Source of the DNA: Planctomycetaceae bacterium
Lineage (GTDB): Bacteria > Planctomycetota > Planctomycetia > Pirellulales > Pirellulaceae
Length of the DNA stretch: 8,258 bases
Assembly: GCA_007124535.1 (NCBI GenBank)
Contig: SLEY01000285.1
Span: forward strand, 1-8,258
Direction of reading: 5' to 3'
Shown: piece after piece, positions 1 to 6,362 of the stretch
Layout of the letters: each line of letters begins with the position of its first letter
How positions within the stretch are numbered: the stretch's first letter is position 1
Program-made: the position numbers and the translations under genes
The notes under the pieces: model-generated
Seen by the model: only the letters and a program-made list of their open reading frames with translations
The model's database searches: none
Told to the model about the DNA's origin: nothing

Positions 1-385
1 CCAGATCGCCGGGGAATTCCTCGGCAATCTGTCGCGCGTATCGCGAGTTGCGGTCGACGCCCGGACCCTGGAGATTGCCGACGGGCAGCTCGCTCCGGCC
101 GAAGTAGGTATTGATCCGATCGGCGCAGGCAGCGCTGTGAGGGTTCTTCGCACCCACCATCACCCCCAGAATTTCCGCCTCGCCCCGATCGGCCAGGGCA
201 TGCAGCATGGCCAGCCCGCCGACGTCGTCGACATCCGATTCCATATCCGTGTCCAGAAGGATCGGCACGGGGGGACGCGCCTCGCTGGCCACCACGCTGA
301 CCGCAACGAAACCTGCCAGCAGCAAAACGGGAACCATCCGTCCGCCTCGGGGGAAAACGGCCGATCGACCCAAAGAACATCGCAT
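1..385 (-). CDS. Nucleoside-hydrolase-family protein, secreted, N-terminal part (runs off the window)
   Basis: I translated this myself; 128 codons are visible and the 3' end lies beyond base 1. The first ~35 residues form a signal peptide (a basic start, then the hydrophobic stretch VPVLLLAGFVAVSVVAS), so the protein is probably exported. Residues 43-54 read LLDTDMESDVDD, which resembles the Asp-rich calcium and ribose binding motif of inosine-uridine nucleoside hydrolases (classically DTDPGxDD). It is followed by the expected GLAMLHALADRGEAEILGV helix-strand and by INTYFGR and LPVG, typical of the bacterial nucleoside-hydrolase-like group. Known members split N-glycosidic bonds of nucleosides, but the true substrate here is unknown. 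The start at 385 is supported by AGGAGA at 393-398, 7 nt upstream; a second in-frame ATG at 337 would also leave a signal peptide. It follows the permease gene by 115 bp on the same strand. Family fairly sure, activity inferred. Confidence 0.85.
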   Translation of the reverse strand, partial: MRCSLGRSAVFPRGGRMVPVLLLAGFVAVSVVASEARPPVPILLDTDMESDVDDVGGLAMLHALADRGEAEILGVMVGAKNPHSAACADRINTYFGRSELPVGNLQGPGVDRNSRYARQIAEEFPGDL

Positions 386-413
386 GATCAAGTCTCCTGG
401 AACTGGACGGGTA

Positions 414-441
414 TGCTTTGCGGCCCTCGCGCCGCAAAGCA
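414..441 (-). terminator. Perfect 11-bp hairpin between permease and nucleoside-hydrolase genes
   Basis: Arms 414-424 and 431-441 are exact reverse complements (TGCTTTGCGGC / GCCGCAAAGCA) around a 6-base loop. The hairpin lies about 60 bp after the permease stop and 29 bp before the next ATG. No T-run follows it on the minus strand, so it is not a standard intrinsic terminator. It may be an mRNA 3'-end stabiliser, a processing site or a leader structure of the next gene. The structure is seen directly; its role is open. Confidence 0.5.
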
Positions 442-500
442 CAACGGACATTACGTGCGACTCGAACGATCTGCAACCCCGTTATTTTCTGCGCGTTGCC

Positions 501-3500
501 TCAGTCGCCCCGAAGGGCGGGCAGTAGGGGCGCGCGCAAGGTGGCGCGGACGGAGGCCAGGCTGGACAGGATGCCGGCAACCAGGACCACCGCCAGCATG
601 ACGGTCATGTCGGCCAGGGGGATGGCGGCTCCTCCCCACCAAATCGAGGGCAGCACGGCGACCAAGGCGGCCAGGAAACCGCTGAGCAATCCGCCCAGCA
701 GCAGGGCCAGATTCTCGCCCATGACCATGGCGCCCAGCCGCCGCCGGGGAAAACCGGCCGCGCGGAGCAAGGCCAGTTCGCCACGCCGTTCGACGACGTT
801 GCGCACCTGAACCGTCGCCAGCCCGAACGTGCCCAGCAACAAGCCCAAGGCGCCCAAGGTCTGGAAGGTGCTGAGGTAGGTGTTCTGCACCGCCAGCAGG
901 TCGCGGAGCCGATCTTCGGTACGGAGGGCAGCCAACCCGTAATCGCTCAACCGGTCTTCCAATGCCTCCCGCACCGCCGTCCGCTCTTGCTCGCCCACCT
1001 GGAACAGGAACAACTGGTACCCGGCGGCCTGCGGAAACTGCCGAACGAAATCCTGTTCGCCGATCAAAAGATTCCCCTGCAGGATGCTCGTATTCAGCAA
1101 ACCGGCGACACGAAACCGGACGGGGCGCCCGCCGGCATACTCCAACACGAACTCTTCGCCGATCCCCCCGTACAACTGCAGACTGTACACGGCCGTGTTC
1201 TGGTCCAGGACCACGGGGATCGCGGTCGGTCCGGGGGCCTGTTCCGCAGGCTCCGCCGCCTCCCGGGCCAGCAGGCGCCAGGGGTTCCGAAGTTCGGCGG
1301 GCGTTTCCGCCGCGGTGGCTGCCCAGCCGAAGGACGGCGCCCGAGGGTCATCGTAGTGCTCGATCATCGCCGCCGGCACGCCCAAGACGCGAGGCTGGCT
1401 GGGCCGGTACAGGTTGGTGCAACTGGCGTCGTCGCCCTGCTGGACCCGCAGACTGAACACTTGGCCGGCTTCCAGCACGCGAGCCCGGTCGCCCAGCAGC
1501 AGTTCGCGGGCCTCGGGGTCGTTCAAGTTTTCGAAAACCGGCCGGTCGGTTTCGGCCATCAGATCGAAACCGCCGGTGCCCTGTACGGTCGGTTCGGCGC
1601 GGAAGGCGCCCATGGACATGATCAGGAAGCTGGCGACGGCCATCAGACCGATGGTCATCGTACTGCGTGCCGGGTTGCGCCCGGCGTTGCGCGCGGACAA
1701 CACGGGCAGACTGAGTTGGTTGGAAGTGCCGGTCAGGCGGTCGCCGCGCAGGCCGTTGCGGATGGCGATCAACAGGGCGGCCAGCACGGCAGCTCCCGCT
1801 CCCACGAACGAAGCCGCTTGTGCCTCGCCCCCGCTGGCCGCAGCGGTCGCCGCCAGGGCCACGGACACGATCAGCAGCCCCAGGCTCAAGCCCCAACTCA
1901 GCCGGCCGGCCGGGCTGCCCGCCGGGCGCACCACCGTGGCGCGACCCGCCAACAGGCTGCGGACCGAAACGCGTTTCATGAACCGCAAGCTGAGTGCGAT
2001 GGTCAGCACCGCAACCACGGCGCCCGCGAAATAGCCCAACACCAACGTCGCCGGTTGGACGTACAGCTGGAGGAAGGGCGTGGTGATCGCGCCCACCCAC
2101 CAGGTGCGCAGGCCGCGGATCATCAGCCAGGCATAGCCGGCGCCGACGGCGACTCCCAAGGCGGCGCCGGCCGCCGCGACGACCAACCCTTCGGCGATCA
2201 GCAGCCGAGTCACCTGCCGGCGTCGAAACCCGGTAGCCAGCAGCGTTCCGACCTCCGCAGCTCGCCGTTCGACCGCCAGCCGGAACAGCAAGGTCACCAG
2301 CAGGATGGCCGCCGCGATGACAAAGAAGCTGAGGGCCAAGAACAGCAGGTCGAAAGGCGTGGTCCCGCTGGACGCGGCCAAACTCCGCTGGCGGATCGGG
2401 TCGAAGGCAAAGCCCAGTTCGCCCCGGACCTCGCTCAGCGCCGCCGTCAGCCGGCCTTCCAGTTGGTCCATCCACGCCTGTTCGGCCTCGCCGCCGGCGG
2501 GCAGGTCGTCCGTGACGGGCAACCGGAACGACGTGATGACGCCAAAGCGGCTGCCCCACAATCGTGTGGCGGTTTCCAAAGACACGAACGCCTTGGGCGT
2601 GGTGCGGTAGAGCGACCAGTAATCGTCATCCCGGGGCCGCACCCGGTTGCGATCGACCGGGAACGGGGCGTCCCAAGCGTCGATCGTCGCCTGATCCGTC
2701 AACCCTTCGACTTCCGGCGTCAGATCCGGATCGTTGGCCAAAGCCGGGCGCTGCTCGAAAACCGCCGCCTGGCGACGGGTGAAGCCGCGAGCCGGTTCGG
2801 TCAGCGGCGCAATCGCCCGCAACCGGAGTTCGACTTGCGCTTCGTCCAAATGCCCGTAAGCCGCTTCGGGTTGAAAAAAGACCACTCGGATCCGGTCTCC
2901 TACCTTCGCCCCCAGATCTTCGGCCGCCCAGCGGTTCAAGGCGATCTCGTCCTCGTCCAGTGCCAAGGGCTGGTCCGATTCGTCCAGCAGGGGCCCCAGG
3001 GGCGACTGGGAGTTCAGCCCGGCGATGACCGAGTAGGGGATCTCCTGGTCCGGGTCCGTGGTATCGGCCCGCGCGATCGTGTTGGCGATATAGGTCGAAA
3101 CGGCCTGCAAACGGTCCTTGCCCAGCGCCTGCCGCACCGCTTCCGCCGCCGCGGGCTCAAAGACCATGCGGGTGGTGCTGATTTGAAAATAATCGAACGC
3201 GACTCGCTCCGGGGGCTCGCCGCCAGGTCGATAGGTTGGACGGACGCGGCGGATCCGGATCCCGTAATCCTCCAACCGGGGTTGCAGGGCCGCCTGCAGT
3301 GCCTGCCGGCTGTCGTCCGTGGCAGGTCCCCCGTACGAGACCAGCAAGGTGTTGACCCGGTCGTGCTGATCCAACGCACGCTGCAGCGTCTGGGGGTGTA
3401 CAAACGCGTTTCGGGGTTCCGTCTGGCTGGGCGACAGATGGAAACGCCCCAAGCTGCGGGCCGGGACGATATCCACCACCCGCAACCCCACGACGGTCCG

Positions 3501-4040
3501 GATCCGATCCGTCGTGTGTCCCAGCGGGCTGTCGGGCGGCACATCGTTTCCGGACGGGAGGCGTATCAGCAGTTGATCGTCCGTTTGGACACCCAGCTCG
3601 CGCGCCAGGGGCTCGTTCAGCACGATCTCCTGCGGGCCGGGCAACGGTTGGGGACGCGCGTCGAAATCGCCCAGTTCCCAGAAGTCCCGCTCGGCTCCAA
3701 TCAAGAACACGCCCGTCGCCCGGGCGCCGCTTCCGCGACTCTGGACGGTCGCCCGGGGGAACAAGAGTACCGGAACAACCGAACCCCCGTCCGAGGGCCA
3801 ACGGGGATCCGTGGCCAGTTCCTCGGCCAGTTCCGCCCGGAAAAAACGCTCGCCGACCAGCACTTCGTCGATGCGTCCCAGACGGTCCAGAGCCAGAGAG
3901 CGGAGGCTGCCACGCACGGAATCCCCCACGATCAAGGCTCCGATCAGCACCGCCGTGGCGGCGGCGACCCCCAAGGCCACCGCCAGATTCATCCGCCCAT
4001 GATGGACCAGACTCCGCAGCACCCATCGCCATCCGCTCAT
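501..4040 (-). CDS. Large MacB/FtsX-like ABC transporter permease
   Basis: 1,179 residues from the ATG at 4040, chosen because GGAGG (4048-4052) sits 7 nt upstream; an in-frame ATG at 4091 would add 17 unlikely residues. It is an inner-membrane permease. I see about ten membrane segments: one near residues 17-39, then a periplasmic domain of over 500 residues, an FtsX block at ~561-690 (ERRAAEVGTLLATGF), further segments near 717-735, 744-762 and 796-812, a second extracytoplasmic domain (~815-1055, with GDDASCTNLYRP), and a C-terminal FtsX block ~1060-1163 (ELALLRAAGF). Two FtsX domains in one chain match the YbbP-type and lipoprotein-export permeases, which work with a separate MacB/LolD-like ATPase. 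No ATPase lies in this window. It starts 61 bp after the ThuA gene on the same strand. What it moves, or whether it is a mechanotransmitter, cannot be read from the sequence. Confidence 0.9.
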   Translation of the reverse strand: MSGWRWVLRSLVHHGRMNLAVALGVAAATAVLIGALIVGDSVRGSLRSLALDRLGRIDEVLVGERFFRAELAEELATDPRWPSDGGSVVPVLLFPRATVQSRGSGARATGVFLIGAERDFWELGDFDARPQPLPGPQEIVLNEPLARELGVQTDDQLLIRLPSGNDVPPDSPLGHTTDRIRTVVGLRVVDIVPARSLGRFHLSPSQTEPRNAFVHPQTLQRALDQHDRVNTLLVSYGGPATDDSRQALQAALQPRLEDYGIRIRRVRPTYRPGGEPPERVAFDYFQISTTRMVFEPAAAEAVRQALGKDRLQAVSTYIANTIARADTTDPDQEIPYSVIAGLNSQSPLGPLLDESDQPLALDEDEIALNRWAAEDLGAKVGDRIRVVFFQPEAAYGHLDEAQVELRLRAIAPLTEPARGFTRRQAAVFEQRPALANDPDLTPEVEGLTDQATIDAWDAPFPVDRNRVRPRDDDYWSLYRTTPKAFVSLETATRLWGSRFGVITSFRLPVTDDLPAGGEAEQAWMDQLEGRLTAALSEVRGELGFAFDPIRQRSLAASSGTTPFDLLFLALSFFVIAAAILLVTLLFRLAVERRAAEVGTLLATGFRRRQVTRLLIAEGLVVAAAGAALGVAVGAGYAWLMIRGLRTWWVGAITTPFLQLYVQPATLVLGYFAGAVVAVLTIALSLRFMKRVSVRSLLAGRATVVRPAGSPAGRLSWGLSLGLLIVSVALAATAAASGGEAQAASFVGAGAAVLAALLIAIRNGLRGDRLTGTSNQLSLPVLSARNAGRNPARSTMTIGLMAVASFLIMSMGAFRAEPTVQGTGGFDLMAETDRPVFENLNDPEARELLLGDRARVLEAGQVFSLRVQQGDDASCTNLYRPSQPRVLGVPAAMIEHYDDPRAPSFGWAATAAETPAELRNPWRLLAREAAEPAEQAPGPTAIPVVLDQNTAVYSLQLYGGIGEEFVLEYAGGRPVRFRVAGLLNTSILQGNLLIGEQDFVRQFPQAAGYQLFLFQVGEQERTAVREALEDRLSDYGLAALRTEDRLRDLLAVQNTYLSTFQTLGALGLLLGTFGLATVQVRNVVERRGELALLRAAGFPRRRLGAMVMGENLALLLGGLLSGFLAALVAVLPSIWWGGAAIPLADMTVMLAVVLVAGILSSLASVRATLRAPLLPALRGD

Positions 4041-4052
4041 CACCGAACCTCC
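4041..4052 (-). promoter_or_regulatory. Ribosome binding site that fixes the permease start
   Basis: GGAGG (read on the minus strand, 4052-4048) lies exactly 7 nt before the ATG at 4040. The same 7-nt spacing is seen for the ThuA and nucleoside-hydrolase genes, which supports all three start choices over the longer open frames. Confidence 0.75.
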
Positions 4053-4101
4053 ATCTCGCTCGGCATCCGACAGGGTGTCCTGGACCCCCAACCCAATTGG
4101 C

Positions 4102-4905
4102 TCAATCCGCGTTCAGGCTGCGGTTGTACTCGGGCAGGGGGTTGCCGTCCTCGTCCAGTTTGCCGGTGGCCCAGAGGACCCCGCGGGCCAAAGTGTTCAG
4201 GAATACGGGATCCGCGACCGCGCGATTGTCGTGGCCGATGGTCGTACCAAATACGGGGGCTTCGCCGTAGTGGTGCGTCCAGTACGTTACGTGCCGCCGG
4301 TCGTAGCGTTCTCCGTAACAGTCGGCAAGCACCGTGACGTCGTCACCGACGTGTTCGACGGTGTACAGTTCGACCGTGGCCGGCGTCCACGTTTCGCCGA
4401 AGTCCCGCATGATCGGATGCTCGGGCGCCAGATTGCGAAGTTCCCGGGGCCGATTCGATTCGTGTCGCCGCGAGGTGATGCCCATGAACTCGTGCCACTG
4501 GTCCGAGTCGCGGAGGCTGTGCAGCGTGTTGTGGATCACTACGGCCGCCACACCCGACTGGCGGTGTCCGTCGGCGATCCGCGCGGCCAACGCATCGTGG
4601 TCGGGCAGATTGGTCAGGCCGTGGTTATGGATGACGATATCGAACCCGTCGATCCAGTTCTCGTCCTCAAAGCGGGTGGGCGAGAAATTCGCCCGGTTGC
4701 CCGCCTCGAAGTCGATCGTCCAATCGATGTGAATCCGTTCGCTCAGACCCTCGGCAATGATCGTCTTTTGGGTTTCGAAATCGTGCCAACCCCCGCCGGT
4801 GACCAGCAGAGCTCGAATCGGTTGGGCCGCCTCCTCTGCCAGCGCGGTTCCGGCGACCAGCAGGACCAGGAACATAGCGCAGCCACGTTTGCCAAGCATC
4901 AACAT
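4102..4905 (-). CDS. ThuA-domain protein, secreted (glutamine-amidotransferase-like fold)
   Basis: 267 residues. The first ~24 residues form a signal peptide (MFLVLLVAGTALA, likely cut near AEEA), so the protein is exported. The mature part is a single ThuA domain: RALLVTGGGWHDF (31-43) is the opening strand and glycine loop, HNTLHSL (125-131) with the following DQWHEFMG is the central motif, VTVLA (190-194) and PVFGTTIGHDNRAVADP (217-233) are late-domain motifs, and RGVLWATGKL closes it. ThuA domains share the class I glutamine amidotransferase fold and are linked to trehalose and other sugar catabolism; in planctomycetes they are common and mostly uncharacterised. The start at 4905 is set by AAGGAGA (4913-4919) 7 nt upstream; the frame stays open to 5025, but that part is the leader and promoter. 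It is the first gene of a same-strand run with the permease and nucleoside hydrolase. Family sure, substrate unknown. Confidence 0.9.
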   Translation of the reverse strand: MLMLGKRGCAMFLVLLVAGTALAEEAAQPIRALLVTGGGWHDFETQKTIIAEGLSERIHIDWTIDFEAGNRANFSPTRFEDENWIDGFDIVIHNHGLTNLPDHDALAARIADGHRQSGVAAVVIHNTLHSLRDSDQWHEFMGITSRRHESNRPRELRNLAPEHPIMRDFGETWTPATVELYTVEHVGDDVTVLADCYGERYDRRHVTYWTHHYGEAPVFGTTIGHDNRAVADPVFLNTLARGVLWATGKLDEDGNPLPEYNRSLNAD

Positions 4906-4996
4906 GGGTGAATCTCCTTTTTTCGTGGTTCCGGAAGGCGCCGGGTCGGCCTCTTCCACGCCATCCCGAAAAAAACGCCCTCCGCAAGAACTTACG

Positions 4997-5025
4997 ATCA
5001 TAGGCCATGCCCGGGCGCCTGCCAA
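4997..5025 (-). promoter_or_regulatory. Sigma70-like promoter for the ThuA gene
   Basis: On the minus strand TTGGCA (5025-5020) is followed after exactly 17 nt by TATGAT (5002-4997), each box matching 5 of 6 consensus bases. It would give a leader of roughly 85 nt before the ATG at 4905. It is the best promoter match seen upstream of the three-gene run and may drive all of it. Confidence 0.6.
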
Positions 5026-5030
5026 GCGTG

Positions 5031-5043
5031 TGCCACCCTGGCA
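5031..5043. promoter_or_regulatory. Small inverted repeat just upstream of the -35 box
   Basis: TGCCA CCC TGGCA is a perfect 5-bp inverted repeat, 5 bp upstream of the TTGGCA box. Its position would suit an operator, but it is short and could be chance. Confidence 0.25.
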
Positions 5044-5084
5044 TCCGCGACAATTCTAGTGCCGCAAATCACCAGGGATAACCC

Positions 5085-5213
5085 GTCCGTCGGTTGGGCA
5101 TTCCCGCCCGACGCCCCCCATGATGGATTCGAAGTGAGCGACTTCGTGTATCCGGAGGGACGTTGTTGTCGAGGTGCATGCGTCCGTCGGGCAGGAATGC
5201 CCAACCCACGGAC
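5085..5213. repeat. MITE-like element with 29-bp terminal inverted repeats
   Basis: The arms 5085-5113 and 5185-5213 are inverted copies matching at 27 of 29 positions (core GGTTGGGCATTCC). The 129-bp element has no coding capacity. Its centre holds a second hairpin, CGAAGT GAGCG ACTTCG (5130-5146), partly extended by flanking GGAT/ATCC. The nearer end lies 60 bp upstream of the ThuA -35 box. I see no clear target-site duplication. It could be a non-autonomous mobile element or a large palindromic repeat; no second copy is in this window. Confidence 0.6.
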
Positions 5214-5221
5214 CGATTCAT

Positions 5222-5252
5222 TTTCTTACGCGGCTGCGCCGCAACCAAGAAA
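5222..5252. repeat. Stem-loop GCGGC-TGC-GCCGC with A/T flanking arms
   Basis: An inner perfect stem GCGGC (5230-5234) / GCCGC (5238-5242) is enclosed by TTTCTT (5222-5227) and AAGAAA (5247-5252), which also pair. No T-run follows on either strand, so I do not call a terminator. Confidence 0.4.
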
Positions 5253-5276
5253 GGAGTCGGCTCGTGGTCGTGGCCC

Positions 5277-5554
5277 CCTACACTTAGTCCCCTACACTTA
5301 GCCCCCCTTCAATCTCCCCGCGGTTCGACTAAGTGAAAACTCGCTCGGCGCGGGTCTCCCGACCCCGCCGAAACAGCCATTCGCTCGGCGCGGGTCTCCC
5401 GACCCCGCCGAAACAGGCCGACCGAAGGTCTCATGGAAAATGGTTCGTGGTTATGCATTCGTGAAGTCAGGCTGCGGTCGTGGTGGGCGGAGGCTTGAAC
5501 GACCGGACGGTGGATTTTGCATGCATAACTACGAACTACGAACCACGAACCAAG
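5277..5554 (+). repeat. Composite repeat island A
   Basis: Order of parts: two 14-bp units of CCTACACTTAGTCC type (5277-5304, the second degenerate), an inverted partner CGACTAAGTG (5326-5335), two REP-like hairpins in a tandem repeat of exactly 40 bp (hairpins 5345-5371 and 5385-5411), the motif GACCGAAGGTCTC (5420-5432), a 96-bp inverted-repeat segment (arms 5442-5458 / 5521-5537, 15 of 17 paired) and four heptamers (5527-5554). Against island B, 5306-5374 is identical at 69/69 positions and 5420-5530 at 103/111 without gaps. Island A has one more 40-bp hairpin unit than B and two fewer 14-bp units. Confidence 0.85.
5345..5411. repeat. Tandem pair of REP-like hairpins, period 40 bp
   Basis: Each hairpin pairs TCGGCG + GGGTC with GACCC + CGCCGA: an 11-bp stem with one bulged C and a TCCC loop. 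The two units are identical through the hairpin. Same structure as the one in island B and, inverted, in island C. Confidence 0.7.
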
Positions 5555-5582
5555 CACCCGCACCCCGCAGAGCAATGGGCAA

Positions 5583-5815
5583 GCGAAGGACAGAAAAATG
5601 GTTAAAAATAGGGGGGAAAAGATGGGGGAGGATAGGAAGAGGGAGGACAGAAAAATAGGAAGACAAAAAAATTGTTAAGAATTGGGGGGGAAAGAAGGGG
5701 AGGATACGGCGGGGGGTGATTGGGGTGGATATTATTGGGGGGAAGAAAGGCAGAAAAATTGATGGCAGAAAAATGGGGGTTAATGAGGGGGATGGGGAGG
5801 GGATTGGCTTTGGTT
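5583..5815 (+). repeat. C-poor, G-run-rich tract with repeated CAGAAAAAT motifs
   Basis: The plus strand is almost all G and A with some T, and very little C, unlike its GC-balanced surroundings. It holds long G-runs (G6 at 5611, G5 at 5624, G7 at 5684, G6 at 5711 and 5737, G5 at 5775) and four copies of (G)RCAGAAAAAT near 5589, 5646, 5749 and 5764. Four G-runs at 5775-5802 with loops of 7, 2 and 1 bases fit the standard quadruplex pattern. No coding capacity is evident. Confidence 0.65.
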
Positions 5816-5828
5816 TGATCAGGTGATT

Positions 5829-5880
5829 ATCTTTCTGTCGTTCGATCTTTCTGTCGTAGAACTACGAACTACGAACTATG
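5829..5880 (+). repeat. Two ATCTTTCTGTCG repeats followed by three heptamers
   Basis: ATCTTTCTGTCG occurs at 5829-5840 and 5845-5856, and is nearly the reverse complement of the GACAGAAAAAT motif in the tract before it. Then come AACTACG, AACTACG and AACTATG (5860-5880), the heptamer type also ending islands A and B. Confidence 0.6.
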
Positions 5881-5900
5881 GACCGATGCGGGGTGCGATG

Positions 5901-5929
5901 TTGACGGATTGCTTCGGCTTGGTTAGCAT
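5901..5929 (+). promoter_or_regulatory. Candidate promoter for the toxin-antitoxin operon
   Basis: TTGACG (5901-5906) is followed after 17 nt by TAGCAT (5924-5929), matching 5/6 and 4/6 consensus bases. It would give a leader of ~170 nt. A second TTGAC at 5944 has no convincing -10 box. Moderate match only. Confidence 0.35.
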
Positions 5930-6104
5930 AAGGGGATCGGGTGTTGACTTGGGTCCGATGTTCGGCAATGGAGGGAGTTGGGAAGATGGCCAGGTTGTTC
6001 GAGGCTTATGCACGAGAGCGAACTGCTGGAGAAGAACCTCGGCAACTCACTGTGCGACAGGGAACGTTGCGAACGGGATGCGTTGGAGTCCGGGGGAAAT
6101 GAAA

Positions 6105-6362
6105 ATGTCTGCAACGATATCGATCGAGGTACCTCGCGAGGTGCTGCATGCGGCTCGAATGACGGCCGAGGAGTTGAAGCAGGAATTGGCGGTTCACCTC
6201 TTCGAGCAAAACCGGCTATCGTTCGGAAAAGCGAGGGAAATGGCGGGGATGACCGCCGGGGTCTTTCAGCAACTGCTGGGCAGCCGCGGGATTTGCGTCC
6301 ATTACGACGTTGCTGAATACCAGGAAGATATGGCCACATTAAAGGCCTTGGGGCGGATATGA
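6105..6362 (+). CDS. UPF0175-family antitoxin
   Basis: 85 residues from ATG 6105, preceded by GGGGGA with 8 nt spacing; the in-frame ATG at 6099 is too close to that site. The usual UPF0175 length is about 80-95 residues, so the open frame reaching back to 5823 is not used. The N-terminus ISIEVPREVL is a strand followed by helices (MTAEELKQELAVHLFEQNRLSFGKA is split between residues 19 and 43), and residues ~38-68 (LSFGKAREMAG, then FQQLLGSRGI and VHYD) look like the helix-turn-helix of this family. Members are DNA-binding partners of PIN or DUF3368 toxins, and this gene overlaps such a toxin by 4 bp (ATGA), so translation is probably coupled. Its expected role is to neutralise the toxin and repress the operon. 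A dense set of palindromes covers codons 4-13 and might be the operator. Confidence 0.85.
   Translation: MSATISIEVPREVLHAARMTAEELKQELAVHLFEQNRLSFGKAREMAGMTAGVFQQLLGSRGICVHYDVAEYQEDMATLKALGRI
6115..6142. promoter_or_regulatory. Cluster of overlapping palindromes in the first codons of the antitoxin
   Basis: Four perfect palindromes overlap in 28 bp: CGATATCG (6115-6122), TCGATCGA (6120-6127), CGAGGTACCTCG (6125-6136) and ACCTCGCGAGGT (6131-6142). A DNA-binding antitoxin could use such a site for autoregulation, although an operator inside the gene would be unusual. The codons spell ISIEVPREV, so coding constraint is also present. Confidence 0.3.

Larger units (their letters stand above)
5060..6104. 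other. Intergenic region between the divergent ThuA and toxin-antitoxin genes
   Basis: About 1.04 kb with no gene I can support. It holds, in order, a MITE-like inverted repeat, a short stem-loop at 5222-5252, repeat island A, a C-poor tract rich in G-runs and CAGAAAAAT motifs, heptamer repeats and the presumed toxin-antitoxin promoter region. Open frames here are short, repeat-derived and without recognisable domains. Confidence 0.8.

Noticed and set aside
1348..2559. Minus-strand 403-codon frame inside the permease gene
   Set aside because: Arg/Gly-rich shadow frame in the same strand, without motifs or an RBS.
987..4337. Plus-strand open frame of 1,116 codons antisense to the permease
   Set aside because: It runs opposite the permease for most of its length, is rich in Q, R, G and P as expected of an antisense frame in GC-rich DNA, and shows no domain. 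The minus-strand frame has clear FtsX domains, membrane segments and an RBS.
4075..4911. Plus-strand 278-codon frame opposite the ThuA gene
   Set aside because: Shadow of the ThuA gene, whose signal peptide and domain motifs are clear on the minus strand.
5222..5252. Intrinsic terminator
   Set aside because: A stem exists but no T-run follows on either strand and it does not lie at a gene end.
5309..5575. Minus-strand frame in island A resembling one in island B (7195-6995), sharing SYACKIHRPVV
   Set aside because: The similarity follows from the 93% identical DNA, the frames diverge where the island lengths differ, and the ends translate simple repeats. More likely repeat DNA than a gene family.
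5823..6104. In-frame N-terminal extension of the antitoxin to 179 codons
   Set aside because: It begins in repeat DNA, far exceeds the family length, and the ATG at 6105 has suitable spacing to a purine-rich site.
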